Below, one piece after another: positions 35,482-45,078 of a stretch of 46,051 nt of DNA. Within the stretch, counting starts at the first letter, position 1, and each line of letters begins with the position of its first letter. Source of the stretch: Gammaproteobacteria bacterium (GTDB taxonomy: Bacteria; Pseudomonadota; Gammaproteobacteria; S012-40); NCBI GenBank assembly GCA_029884425.1, contig JAOUHV010000018.1, positions 1 through 46,051 of the forward strand, read 5' to 3'. The notes below the pieces were generated by a model. It did not search any database and was not told where the DNA came from. It saw only the letters and a program-made list of their open reading frames with translations. Made by a program: the position numbers and the translations under genes.

Positions 35482-36510
35482 ATGAACCTCATCGAAAGAG
35501 TTGTGCCGTTCACCGCCGGTGACGGCATGGCTCTGAACTTGATTCATGTGCGTTCGGCAGATCGCGCCGCGACCAAAGGTCCGGTGTTGCTGGTGCATGG
35601 TGCGGGGGTGCGCGCGAATATTTTTCGCGCACCCACCCAGCAAAACATTGTTGAAGCGCTGGTGGCTGAAGGCTACGACGTGTGGCTGGAAAACTGGCGC
35701 GCCAGCATTGATGTGCCGCGCAATCCGTGGACGCTGGATCAGGCGGCGCTGTTCGATCATCCGCAAGCAGTGCGCAAGGTGTTGCAGGAAACCGGGGCAA
35801 GCAGTCTCAAGGCGCTGATTCACTGTCAGGGCTCAACCAGTTTCATGATGTCGCTGGTGGCCGGTTTGTTACCGCAGGTGTCGGTGGTGGTCAGCAATGC
35901 GGTGTCACTGCATCCGGTGATTCCTGCGGTTTCCAAGTGGAAAATCACCTTGGCGACGCCGCTAGTTGGTTTGTTCACCAAGTATCTGAATCCGTATTGG
36001 GGCATTGAGCCGGAAGGTTTGTTTTCGCGCCTGTTGGTGTCGACCATCAAACTGACACACCACGAGTGCGACAACATTGTCTGTCGTGGTTCCAGCTTTG
36101 CCTACGGTGTTGGTTTTCCGGTGATGTGGTCGCATGAAAATCTGGGTGAGCGGGTACACGAGTGGCTGAAGGATGAGTTCAAAAATGTCCCCATCCGCTT
36201 TTTTCGGCAGATGACCTGTTGTGTGCACAAAGGCCATCTGGTGGCCGCCGAATCCTTGCCGGGTTTGCCGCAGGACTTTGTGGCACTGCCGCCAAAAACC
36301 GATGCAGCTATTCACTTTTTCGCCGGCGAAGACAACATTTGTTTTTTGCCGCAGAGTCAAATTAACACCTACAACTATTTTTTAACGCACTCATCGAACA
36401 AGCATTCGCTGACCCTGATTCCAGGCTACGGCCATCTGGATGTGTTTATGGGCATGAATGCTTCTCGGGATGTGTTTCCAAAAATGTTGCAGGCGTTGGC
36501 ATCCAATTAA
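35482..36510 (+). CDS. Alpha/beta-fold hydrolase with Cys in the nucleophile position
   Basis: A 342-residue protein from ATG 35482 (a TTG two codons earlier overlaps the GMC stop). Signs of the alpha/beta hydrolase fold are the oxyanion strand PVLLVHGAGVRANIF, the nucleophile elbow LIHCQGSTSF with Cys115 where most members have Ser (GxSxG), the acid region around FFAGEDNICF, and the final His in GYGHLDVFMG. Cys nucleophiles are known in dienelactone hydrolase. This type of hydrolase is encoded next to, or fused with, cholesterol-oxidase-like GMC enzymes in several bacteria (family knowledge from memory). A lipid ester or thioester substrate is inferred. Confidence 0.8.
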   Translation: MNLIERVVPFTAGDGMALNLIHVRSADRAATKGPVLLVHGAGVRANIFRAPTQQNIVEALVAEGYDVWLENWRASIDVPRNPWTLDQAALFDHPQAVRKVLQETGASSLKALIHCQGSTSFMMSLVAGLLPQVSVVVSNAVSLHPVIPAVSKWKITLATPLVGLFTKYLNPYWGIEPEGLFSRLLVSTIKLTHHECDNIVCRGSSFAYGVGFPVMWSHENLGERVHEWLKDEFKNVPIRFFRQMTCCVHKGHLVAAESLPGLPQDFVALPPKTDAAIHFFAGEDNICFLPQSQINTYNYFLTHSSNKHSLTLIPGYGHLDVFMGMNASRDVFPKMLQALASN

Positions 36511-36527
36511 CGCAAAGGAGAAAGGCG

Positions 36528-37463
36528 ATGGGAATTCCCAAGCGCATAAGAAATCTGACGGGAAATTATTCGTTGGTCGACGGCATTCCATTTCAATTGC
36601 CAGTGGCGTGCGCGCCTTCGCCAGTGATCATGGCGGGATTCAGCATTGACGCCAATCGCGCCAAACAATTGCTGCCCAATGAAATTCATCCGCTGCGGTT
36701 GTGGAATGGCCGTGGCGTGTTGCTGGTGACGGTGATTAATTATTTGCAAACCAACATCGGCAAATACATCGAATACAGTATCGCCATTGCCTGTACGCAC
36801 GGCGCGAAGCCGGCGATGCCGATGCTGCCCGCACTGTTGATGAAGCCGTTTGGTACAGGTCAATACGTGCTGGATTTGCCGGTGTCCACTGACGTGTCGG
36901 TTAAGGGCGGCAAGGGAATCTGGGGCATGCCCAAACACCGTGCGCCGCTGGATTTTCATGTGGGCGAAAATATTTTGTCCAGCCAGTACGATCTGGATGA
37001 CAAGCTGGTGACTTATCTGGAAGTCGAGCGTCCCACCGGCAGGGCGTTGCCACTGAATGTTGGCGCGGCTAACTATTGTTCGTTTCGTGGCATGTTGATG
37101 AAGTCGTACATCTACTTCAAAGGTAATGTTCACTTCTGCATGGGTAAAAACGCCAAGGCGAGATTTGTGGTCGGTGAACACGAGCGTTCCGGTCCGCTGC
37201 GCTATCTGGATATTGATGACAAGCCATTGATGACTGCGTTTATTCCCAACGCAGTGGGCACGCTGGATGATCACATGGAATGCTGGTTCTTGCATGATGA
37301 AGAGGAAATCATTTATCAGCCGGAAGGATTTGAAAGCGTCATCAATCTGGGACGCGATGAAATTTGGCCGCCAGCGCCTACCGCACCGATTCGCAGTTGG
37401 GATCAGGCTTCTGAAACCAGTGACAAGGAGCGTTCATGGCCGCAGACCGAAACCGAAGTTTAA
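36528..37463 (+). CDS. Acetoacetate decarboxylase-like (ADC family) protein
   Basis: A 311-residue protein with the ADC fold pattern: the N-terminal LPNEIHPLRLWNGRGVLLV, the EYSIAIAC strand with a conserved Glu, the G-x-W-G-M-P-K-H segment (GKGIWGMPKHRAPLDF) carrying the Lys that forms a Schiff base in true acetoacetate decarboxylase, and a C-terminal barrel part. Many ADC-family members act on other substrates or as synthases. It follows the hydrolase with GAGAAAGGCG before ATG 36528 and overlaps the patatin-like gene by 28 bases, so all four genes are probably one operon. A role in trimming a keto-lipid product is plausible but inferred. Confidence 0.8.
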   Translation: MGIPKRIRNLTGNYSLVDGIPFQLPVACAPSPVIMAGFSIDANRAKQLLPNEIHPLRLWNGRGVLLVTVINYLQTNIGKYIEYSIAIACTHGAKPAMPMLPALLMKPFGTGQYVLDLPVSTDVSVKGGKGIWGMPKHRAPLDFHVGENILSSQYDLDDKLVTYLEVERPTGRALPLNVGAANYCSFRGMLMKSYIYFKGNVHFCMGKNAKARFVVGEHERSGPLRYLDIDDKPLMTAFIPNAVGTLDDHMECWFLHDEEEIIYQPEGFESVINLGRDEIWPPAPTAPIRSWDQASETSDKERSWPQTETEV

Positions 37464-38938
37464 CCAGCGCCAGCAGCGCTGACGGCATCAAGCGGTCGTT
37501 GGTGTTGCCCGGTGGCGGGATGCGCTTGTCGTATCAGGCGGGCGCGATGCTGGCGATGCAAGAGGCCGGCATTAGCTTTCAGCACATGGATGCTACTTCT
37601 GGCGGCAGTTTGAATTTGTCGATGCTGTTGTCCGGTTTGTCGCCGCTGCAAATGTGTCAGCGTTGGCGCAGCCTGAACATGGCCGATTCGATTGCGTTTT
37701 TGCCTCTGGAAAATTATCTGGACATTGCCGAGCTGGAAGCCTCTGGTTCGGGCGATGGTTTTGTCGAATCGGTGTATCCGCACCTGGGCATTGATTGCCA
37801 GCGCATTCGCCAGTTCGACGACATTCCCTGTACCTACAACGTGCTGGATTTTGGCGAAAAACAGGTGCGTGTGCTCAGTAATCATGAAATGGATGAGCAG
37901 TTGTTGCTGGCGGGCATGTCCTTGCCGGGGGTGTTTCCGCCGCTGCGCCGTGACGGCGACATTTTGCTGGATACCGGTTTTCTGCAAGACGCCAACGTTG
38001 CGGCGGCGGTGCGTCAGGGCGCAGAAGAAATCTGGTTGATCTGGGGTTTGGGCAACAGTCCCGAATATCGCGGCGGCGCGTTGCGGCTCTACGTGCAAAT
38101 GCTGGAAATGGCGGCCAACGGCGCACTCAATCGTGACATGCAATGGATTGATGAAATCAATCAGGGCATCGCGCACGGCTACAGTCCGTATGGTCAGCAG
38201 CGCGCGATTCGGGTTCATGTGATCAAGCCGTTTTATCCATTGCCGCTGGACCCGGATTTGTATCTGGGCAAGGTGGATCATGCAACGCTGGTGGAAATGG
38301 GTTATGCCGATGCCAAGCAGTATTTGCAGCGACGTGATGAATTTGGTGCGGATTTGCGCAGCAATGTGACAGCGATGAAGGTGCTCCGCCCTGGCGTGCG
38401 TTTTCAGGAACAGCTTGCGGGCAATCTGAGTCTGGACGGCGATGCGGCGGCGGTTGAATTGAACCTGACGGTGCATGTCGAAGATCTGGATCAGTTTTGC
38501 GCTGATGCCATTCCGCAGGCGCGGGTCACTGGTCGGTTAACGTCTGCGGCGCTGGGTGGCGAGATGCTGGTGGCACATGGCGTGTTTCAGTTGTTGCGCG
38601 ACTCGGACGCAGGCGCGCAACGGCGGTTGGTGTATGAACTGCAACTGGAAGACGGTGAGCATCGTTTGCAGTTGTTTGCCCAGCGGATTTTGCACGATGA
38701 CGCTGGGTTTGATATGTGGAGCGATATTTCGCGCTTGCAAATGGAATTGTTCAGCCTCGATGGTCAATCGAGGCAATCGCTGGCCAAAGGTGAATTGCAG
38801 CAGGGGCTGAAAACCTTTGGCAAAGTGCTGACCTCCGTGCGTGCCACGGGTGGCGGTGGTGTGGTGGACGATGCCTTGCAGGTGGCGCGCTTTGGTCGCT
38901 TCCTGATGGGAGAGATTTACGACAGTTACCACAGTTAA
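37436..38938 (+). CDS. Patatin-like phospholipase with the cluster-specific C-terminal domain
   Basis: A 500-residue protein starting at ATG 37436 (AAGGAG upstream) inside the end of the ADC gene. Residues about 20-300 are a patatin domain: oxyanion loop LVLPGGGMRLSYQAG, nucleophile Ser55 in ATSGGSLN, and the catalytic Asp in DTGFLQDAN (about 179). Residues about 310-500 are the domain shared with the N-terminus of the GMC protein (GFDMWSDISRLQ; RFGRFLMGEIYDSY). The patatin part should hydrolyse acyl chains from phospholipids or sterol esters. There is no signal peptide, so it acts on the cytoplasmic side. Confidence 0.85.
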   Translation: MAADRNRSLTSASSADGIKRSLVLPGGGMRLSYQAGAMLAMQEAGISFQHMDATSGGSLNLSMLLSGLSPLQMCQRWRSLNMADSIAFLPLENYLDIAELEASGSGDGFVESVYPHLGIDCQRIRQFDDIPCTYNVLDFGEKQVRVLSNHEMDEQLLLAGMSLPGVFPPLRRDGDILLDTGFLQDANVAAAVRQGAEEIWLIWGLGNSPEYRGGALRLYVQMLEMAANGALNRDMQWIDEINQGIAHGYSPYGQQRAIRVHVIKPFYPLPLDPDLYLGKVDHATLVEMGYADAKQYLQRRDEFGADLRSNVTAMKVLRPGVRFQEQLAGNLSLDGDAAAVELNLTVHVEDLDQFCADAIPQARVTGRLTSAALGGEMLVAHGVFQLLRDSDAGAQRRLVYELQLEDGEHRLQLFAQRILHDDAGFDMWSDISRLQMELFSLDGQSRQSLAKGELQQGLKTFGKVLTSVRATGGGGVVDDALQVARFGRFLMGEIYDSYHS

Positions 38939-38962
38939 TCGTCGGTTCCGTGTTGCGCTGTG

Positions 38963-39002
38963 AGCGTGTTAACCTGACTCAAAGGGGTTAACACGCTTTT
39001 TT
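38963..39002 (+). terminator. Hairpin-T-tract directly before tatD
   Basis: AGCGTGTTAACC pairs with GGTTAACACGCT over 12 bases, with a loop of ten, followed by TTTTTT that runs into the tatD ATG. It fits a terminator for the lipid operon, yet leaves tatD with no visible ribosome site. Confidence 0.85.
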
Positions 39003-39761
39003 ATGTTTGATTCTCACTGTCATCTGGATTTTGCCGAATTTGATGCCGACCGCGAGGCGGTGCTGGCCGACTGTCGTCGGCTGGGTGTCGAGGGCATGCT
39101 TGTTCCCGGTGTGACGGCGGCAACCTGGCCGCGACTGCTGGCGTTGACGGACGCGCATCCTGATGTGTTTCCTGCCTTGGGGTTGCATCCGATGTTTATT
39201 GACGAACATCGCGATGCGCATTTGGCCGAGCTTGAGAATTTATTGCAGGCGGGCCGCGCGGTGGCGGTAGGTGAAATCGGTCTGGATTTTTTCCTGCCGC
39301 AACTGGACCGGCAGCGGCAGCAGTATTTTTTTGTCGAACAACTCAAACTCGCCCAACACTATCACTTGCCGCTGATCCTGCATGTGCGCAAAGCGCATGA
39401 TCAGGTGCTGGCGCAGTTGCGGCGCATGACACTGGTGGGCGGCATCGTACACGCCTTCGGTGGCAGTGAACAACAGGCATACCAATATATAGAGTTGGGT
39501 TTCAAGCTGGGTTTTGGTGGTGCCATGACCTGGCCACGCGCCAAAAAACTCCAACACCTTGTCGCAACCTTACCACTGGAATCCTTGCTGCTGGAAACCG
39601 ATGCGCCGGACATGCCACCGGTCTGGGCGGCAGGTCAACGCAGCAGTCCGCAGTATTTGCCGCAGTACGCCCGATTCATTGCCCAGTTGCGTGGTGTGGA
39701 TGAATCCTTGATTCGACGCCAAACAACGGAAACCGCACGCCGGGCGCTTGGATTGGCATAA
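39003..39761 (+). CDS. TatD family metal-dependent hydrolase (DNase)
   Basis: A 252-residue TIM-barrel hydrolase beginning FDSHCHLDF, with the first metal ligands His5 and His7 directly at the N-terminus, so the ATG at 39003 is fixed. Other ligands are the Glu in GEIGLDFF, the His in LHVRKAH, the His in VHAFGGS and the Asp in LLETDAPDM. The family includes TatD/YcfH/YjjV exonucleases involved in DNA repair or quality control. It has no Shine-Dalgarno sequence and starts at the end of a terminator hairpin. Confidence 0.92.
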   Translation: MFDSHCHLDFAEFDADREAVLADCRRLGVEGMLVPGVTAATWPRLLALTDAHPDVFPALGLHPMFIDEHRDAHLAELENLLQAGRAVAVGEIGLDFFLPQLDRQRQQYFFVEQLKLAQHYHLPLILHVRKAHDQVLAQLRRMTLVGGIVHAFGGSEQQAYQYIELGFKLGFGGAMTWPRAKKLQHLVATLPLESLLLETDAPDMPPVWAAGQRSSPQYLPQYARFIAQLRGVDESLIRRQTTETARRALGLA

Positions 39762-40105
39762 TTTGCGTGTTCTTTTTCGCCGGCCTCTGGCCTCGTTTTG
39801 CTGCATTTTTTCTCCAAAATCAACGCCGTTAAAATTCCCTGCAAAATTTTATGAAAACTAAAAATATCTTTATCTCATTGTATTTAAGGGATTTTGATAT
39901 CAACGCGGTCTGCCTGTCGCCGATAGGGTCGCTATGAACGAATCGGCGCGAAGTCATGCCGATGTTCAGCGTAGAGGTTCAGGCGGTAATCACGCGCGAA
40001 AAACAGCGATGACAGAAGGCAAGTAAGGGACTATTGCACGCGTAATTGCCAAGGGTTGTTTGCCTTGAACCTCATTTGCACTTGAGGATATCCAAGGAGA
40101 AATCT
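39762..40105 (+). other. 344-base intergenic region before the giant lipoprotein gene
   Basis: No gene seen. It starts with an AT-rich stretch (39830-39895) likely to hold a promoter, contains a perfect 10-base palindrome TTGATATCAA (39894-39903), and a CGCCGAT/ATCGGCG inverted repeat at about 39919-39949. A small CCTCA/TGAGG hairpin precedes the ribosome site. No known riboswitch was recognised. Confidence 0.5.
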
Positions 40106-43100
40106 ATGTCATTTATAGGCCAACGTTGGCTGGCCGCTAGCATTGTGAGTTCACTGCTGGCGCTAGCCGGTTGTTCGGGCGGGGGAGATACCGCCACAGA
40201 AGACAGCAGTACCGCAGTCATCAGCGGACGGGTGAGTTTATCAAATGTAGTGGGAGATGATACCGCTGCGACCAAACCGCTGATGGCCAAGGCGATGGCC
40301 AAGGCCGCCGCCAGTGGCAAGCTGCTGAAGTCCACCGACAAAATACAGGCGGTGGAAATGTACGCCACCACCTCTACCCCATACAGCAAAGTCCTGCAGG
40401 AAGCGGGCTTGTTACCGCAGGAAGCGGCGGTGTTGGGTGGGGCGACCATCGAATTGTATGACGCCAACCAGCCCGAGTTGCTCGATCCCATCGCGCGGAC
40501 ATTGGCCGATGCCAACGGCGACTATATTTTTGACAAAACCCTGGATGGTTCCCCCATCCCTGCGGGTAACTACACGCTGATCGCCAGCAAATATGATCTG
40601 AACACCGGAACGCTCTATGTTGCGGTCCAGACCATCGTTGAGTCGTTTGCCGGGAATGTCGGTGGCAACGATCTGGTTGCGCAAGACAGCGACGCAGTGG
40701 CCAGCGTGATTTCTGTATTGGGTCAGGGGCAATCTGCAGCCGGCGGTTATGCTGACTCGACAATGCCGCAGGACGCGGGCTTGCCCGTGACCTTTAGCAT
40801 GGCAATGGCACGGGGCACGATTCCCAATATCAAGGTGACCAATGCCACAGGTACGGTTGTGGCCGGAACCTGGAAAATTTCGCCTGACTTGCTGTCAGCG
40901 ATGTTTTTCCCAACGGCAGATTTGACGCTGAATGAGTTGTACACCATCACTATTCCAGGTGGAAAAATCCTCAACACGGTCAACAACGTTTACGGCAAGG
41001 CAATCCCTGCAACTATAACTGCCAAGTTTACTGCGGTGGCGTCGGATACCACTTCACCCACTGCATCGGCGCTGGAGCCAGTAGGTCCAAATATTCCGGT
41101 AATTAACCCCATCCGGTTCGGTGTGAACGAACCTATTGATACTACGACGATTAATGTTGCGGTCACCAGGGGGCCAAGCCTGGGGGCCAAGCCTGCCATT
41201 CAATTCATTGGTAAGGACAGCGCAGCACCGATTTACAAGTTCGTCTATCAGATCATGCCGTCTGAAGGTTTGAAGCTGAATACTGACTACACCATTAAGG
41301 TGACTGACGGTATGGATTTGGCCGGCAATCCGATGGATCCGCTGAGCTTCTCGTTCAAGACCGAAGCGACCTCGGCCGGTATTTCTGCCTCTGACTCGGT
41401 TACCGTGGCGTCAGAAAAAGTGGCGGTCAAGGACGTATTTGGTAAGTGGCTGATGGCCATGCAAAAACGCGATACTTCACTGTTCAGCAGTTACATGAGC
41501 GGCGACTTCTTCTGGATTTCTCAGCCAGGCGACAAGGCGGACGTGAACCGTGACGGTCGTTTGTCGGTGAATGAGTTTACCGGCATGCTGTCCAAGGAAC
41601 TGTTCCCGATGATCGAAATGTGTAGCGTTACCCTGGGCGGTGATGTGACCAGCGACATCGTGATCAATCCTGAGTTGACCAAGGCGATCATGTCATTCAA
41701 TTTGACATTTACCCCCGGCAACACGCTGAACAGCCAGTGTGGTCAGATGGCCAGCGATGGTCCTGGCATATTGTCCATCGAGTTGCGCAAGCGTAACGGC
41801 ATGTGGTTGATGACCAAAGGTGTTGATGGTGCTGACACTACCAAACTGAGCGGATTGAAGCCATACAAGCTGTTGGAGCTGGATACCCCTGCGGATGCGG
41901 CGGTATTGCCAGACCCTGGTGCGCAAAAACTGACACCTTCTCTGAAATGGGTTGCCGGCACTTACGATCATGATAATGACAAAGGTGTTGCAACGCCGGA
42001 AATCAAAATTCCAACCTATGCGGTTGTGTTGCTGGATGAAAGAAATCAGCGCACAGGTTGGGTGGCGCTGTATGACGCCTCTACTGCTGCGGCGGGCGAT
42101 GTGCTAGGGGCGAAATTCAACCCCATGGCAGGTACCTATGGCAATACGATGGTTCTGCCAAATGGTCAGACCTTCGGTATGGAGCGCAGCATCAGTGAAC
42201 TGGTGGCTGGCGGTAAATACCGTTGGGCGGTGCTGGGTCTGAGTTCAACTCTTGCGCAGTTGACACAAGATACCTCAACGTACACCAATAACGTCGTGGG
42301 CTCATCCATGGCGCGTAAGTTCTCCGTTGGTGGTAATTTTGCGGAGTTGGCGTTGAGTGTGTCTTCCGTGGCAGGTGTTCATACCTACAATCCATCGTTC
42401 GATGGCTATGACGTTGGTGGGGCGGACACGGTGGATATTACCGTGACGACGCCAAATCCCAATGTGATGCAGGCTCGCCTCGAACTGTTTGGTTATAAGC
42501 CGCAGATGTTGTTTGCAATGTTCACCAATGGTGTGGCGACATTTACGGGTGTGCCGCTATCCAAGGGCATGAATCATGTGACGGTTTGTGAGGATGTCTA
42601 CGATCCAAACAACATGAACGGTGGTATGGGATGCTACAGCTCCCTGGGCTTGACCAAGGAGTTTAATGCTCAAACCTCCGGTGGTTTGCTGCCACAAATC
42701 AATTTCGGCACTGTGTATGAAATTGATGCGACTGGTGCGGAAAGTGCTGTCACCTTGAATTCATGGAGTGACTTTGATAGCACAACCGCAACTTCGGTCC
42801 GTGTTACTGGTACAGTTGCTGCGGGTATCACTGGTTTGAACTGGCAGGTACACGGTGAGAATGGTGAGCGCGCCCAAGGTAGTGCAGCATTATCCGGTGG
42901 CGGCTTTGACGTGATAATTCCGGTGTATCCAGGCTGGAATGGTATCGAGTTCATGGATGACATGTGGATGAACTTCAACCGCATTGGTGTTCGTACCTCA
43001 GCGGGTTCCGTCTACGTGCCTGACACCAAGATCAATAGTATCTCTGATGCAGGTATGGCAGCGATTGCGGTGCAAACCGAGGACTTCTACCAGTTGCGTG

Positions 43101-44782
43101 CGGATGCCGGAAACACTGACAGCGTGACACTCACCGGTACGTTCAACAACTGGGACAGCATGAACGGCTCAGCCAATTGGAATCACTGCATGGGTGAGAA
43201 CTGTATGTCCTTTATCACCGGCGGTCCGCTGACGGTTACGCCTGATGTCAATGATGCCACGAAAGGCAATTTCACTCTGACAGTGACTGGTTTGGTCGAT
43301 GGCTGGAACCAAATCGACGTTAACTGGTGCTGTGGTATGAATGGCGGTGCCTGGTACCGTGTACTGGTGTTCACCACCAACGGTAACGTGTTTGTGTTGC
43401 CACACTCACTGGTATCCTACGACGTGGGCGCAGGTGTAGTACCGTTCACCGGTTCTAGTAACTGGCGGTCAATTGACGTTGGTGCGGCTTGTTCGATCAA
43501 GGTCAATGGTTCAACCAACATGCAAGGTATGGTGTGGTCTGATGTGAACTACTATGATCCTGTTAAGGCTCTGGGTAGCTATCAGCGGGTGGAAACCCAA
43601 ACCTCGCCAGTGCCAGATGGCAATGGAAACTACCCCTACAATCTGACTGCAAACATTTATGGTGGCGTGAACGATTTGGGTATCTACGATCCAAACGGCA
43701 TGTGGCAGGGGCTTAATGTTACTACTACCTGTGCCAACAAGCCGGTGATTATGGAAGTAACCGGCATTACTGACGGTGCAGGCACTGCGTTGGCCAACAA
43801 CTACGGTATGGTTGACGCGGGTATGGCAACGACGGTGCGTTTGACCGGTACAGCCAAGGCGGGTGCAACCCTGACGGCCAACATCTCTGGTCAGTACATG
43901 GAGACAGTGACAGCAGTTGCAGGTGCAGGAAATACCTTCACCATGGATCTGCCGATCTACAATGGTTACAACTACATCAACCTGACCGATGGCAGTAACT
44001 GGTTCTACTTGACGGTTGTTTCCAACGGCACACGTGTATATGTAGCACCGTTCTCCAGCATCTTTGTGGATGGAGGTGTCGGTGGTGCGTATTTCATGGG
44101 CGGTTGGGGCACTGGCGAAAGCTGGAACAACAGCCTGAATTCGACAGTAAACCTGTCGGGTTTGGTGGCGGCAGGATCGGGTAATGTTACCTGGTATCAG
44201 CGTAGCAATACTACGACGCAGTCTGGCACGGTTACGCCGGATGTTAACGGCATCTTCCAGATTCCAGTAACGCTGTTCCAAGGCTACAACGGCTTTGACC
44301 TGTACGATGGTAGTGGCCGTTACTACTACGTGGAGATCAGCTCAGCGGTTGGTATCGTACCACCTAAATTGGTGAGTGTGGTTTCACACGCGGATGGTGC
44401 GATGGCCTCTGGCCCGACCACTATCACCGTTGAGGTGGATCCAGGCTACGCCTATGCCAATGTTAACGTCTACGTGCGTAACTGGGGCAGTGCGGACCCA
44501 TACGGTACTGAACAGCGTTTCACTACTGATCCCAACTTGGCAATGCCGGGCAGTGGCTGGACGTTGTTGAACGCTTCGGGTCTGCAGTTCTCTGCAACGG
44601 CGGATCTGACGGGTACCGACGTGGAAATTTACGTTGAAGCCCTAAGCGCTGATTACATGCAGTGGCACGGCCAGGTTGTGTACGTCAACAGCACCTGGAC
44701 GGGTTACAGCTGGAAGCCAACCAAGGGACTGAAAGGCCCCGTGGCATCAAGACAGCATGTGATCCATCAATACCACAAATAA
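40106..44782 (+). CDS. Giant lipoprotein with Ig-like repeats and an EF-hand loop
   Basis: A 1558-residue protein from ATG 40106 with AAGGAGA upstream (an in-frame TTG at 40046 is rejected). The lipobox LLALAGC gives an acylated Cys23, with Ser at +2. Order: a low-complexity Ala/Lys segment; a carboxypeptidase-regulatory-like part (ATIELYDANQ ... ADANGDYIF); a bacterial Ig-like domain (about 235-430, DLAGNPMDPLSFSF); an NTF2/SnoaL-like part (VAVKDVFGKWLMAMQKRDTS) interrupted by a canonical EF-hand loop DVNRDGRLSVNE near 478-489; then at least five or six repeats rich in Gly, Asn, Tyr and Trp, each with a GxNxxxxxD-like turn (YPGWNGIEFMDD; YNGYNYINLTDG; FQGYNGFDLYDG). It is a surface or periplasmic protein, possibly adhesive or carbohydrate-binding. 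Confidence 0.8.
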   Translation: MSFIGQRWLAASIVSSLLALAGCSGGGDTATEDSSTAVISGRVSLSNVVGDDTAATKPLMAKAMAKAAASGKLLKSTDKIQAVEMYATTSTPYSKVLQEAGLLPQEAAVLGGATIELYDANQPELLDPIARTLADANGDYIFDKTLDGSPIPAGNYTLIASKYDLNTGTLYVAVQTIVESFAGNVGGNDLVAQDSDAVASVISVLGQGQSAAGGYADSTMPQDAGLPVTFSMAMARGTIPNIKVTNATGTVVAGTWKISPDLLSAMFFPTADLTLNELYTITIPGGKILNTVNNVYGKAIPATITAKFTAVASDTTSPTASALEPVGPNIPVINPIRFGVNEPIDTTTINVAVTRGPSLGAKPAIQFIGKDSAAPIYKFVYQIMPSEGLKLNTDYTIKVTDGMDLAGNPMDPLSFSFKTEATSAGISASDSVTVASEKVAVKDVFGKWLMAMQKRDTSLFSSYMSGDFFWISQPGDKADVNRDGRLSVNEFTGMLSKELFPMIEMCSVTLGGDVTSDIVINPELTKAIMSFNLTFTPGNTLNSQCGQMASDGPGILSIELRKRNGMWLMTKGVDGADTTKLSGLKPYKLLELDTPADAAVLPDPGAQKLTPSLKWVAGTYDHDNDKGVATPEIKIPTYAVVLLDERNQRTGWVALYDASTAAAGDVLGAKFNPMAGTYGNTMVLPNGQTFGMERSISELVAGGKYRWAVLGLSSTLAQLTQDTSTYTNNVVGSSMARKFSVGGNFAELALSVSSVAGVHTYNPSFDGYDVGGADTVDITVTTPNPNVMQARLELFGYKPQMLFAMFTNGVATFTGVPLSKGMNHVTVCEDVYDPNNMNGGMGCYSSLGLTKEFNAQTSGGLLPQINFGTVYEIDATGAESAVTLNSWSDFDSTTATSVRVTGTVAAGITGLNWQVHGENGERAQGSAALSGGGFDVIIPVYPGWNGIEFMDDMWMNFNRIGVRTSAGSVYVPDTKINSISDAGMAAIAVQTEDFYQLRADAGNTDSVTLTGTFNNWDSMNGSANWNHCMGENCMSFITGGPLTVTPDVNDATKGNFTLTVTGLVDGWNQIDVNWCCGMNGGAWYRVLVFTTNGNVFVLPHSLVSYDVGAGVVPFTGSSNWRSIDVGAACSIKVNGSTNMQGMVWSDVNYYDPVKALGSYQRVETQTSPVPDGNGNYPYNLTANIYGGVNDLGIYDPNGMWQGLNVTTTCANKPVIMEVTGITDGAGTALANNYGMVDAGMATTVRLTGTAKAGATLTANISGQYMETVTAVAGAGNTFTMDLPIYNGYNYINLTDGSNWFYLTVVSNGTRVYVAPFSSIFVDGGVGGAYFMGGWGTGESWNNSLNSTVNLSGLVAAGSGNVTWYQRSNTTTQSGTVTPDVNGIFQIPVTLFQGYNGFDLYDGSGRYYYVEISSAVGIVPPKLVSVVSHADGAMASGPTTITVEVDPGYAYANVNVYVRNWGSADPYGTEQRFTTDPNLAMPGSGWTLLNASGLQFSATADLTGTDVEIYVEALSADYMQWHGQVVYVNSTWTGYSWKPTKGLKGPVASRQHVIHQYHK

Positions 44783-44784
44783 GT

Positions 44785-44839
44785 TTGTCAGACCTCGGTC
44801 TGACAACTGGAAAGCCCCGCTTCGGCGGGGCTTTTTTTT
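44785..44839 (+). terminator. Tandem hairpins ending the giant lipoprotein transcript
   Basis: The first hairpin pairs TTGTCAGACC with GGTCTGACAA (44785-44806). The second is a classical terminator, AAAGCCCCGC-TTCG-GCGGGGCTTT followed by a T-tract (44811-44839). Together they insulate the two lipoprotein genes. Confidence 0.92.
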
Positions 44840-45078
44840 GCCGACGGGTAGTGGCAGTGATGCTGTGGGTTGAATAAATGATTGGGCGCTCTACTGCGGT
44901 CTGTACAAATTGGTAGGTGCACACGGGATATTCCCCTGGTTTTTGCTAGAAAATGACTGAAGTTCCCAAGTTCAGAGCCCGATAGGAAGTGTTGAGCACG
45001 TAATGAGGCAGTTCCGACCCACGTAGGTTGGGGAACGTGCATCAGTCAACATTTCCGTAAAATTCGCAGGAGCTAATG

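Noticed and set aside
44880-45075. Possible c-di-GMP riboswitch before the last lipoprotein gene
   Set aside because: The region can fold (GTTCC/GGAAC stem) but lacks the conserved GEMM core sequences.
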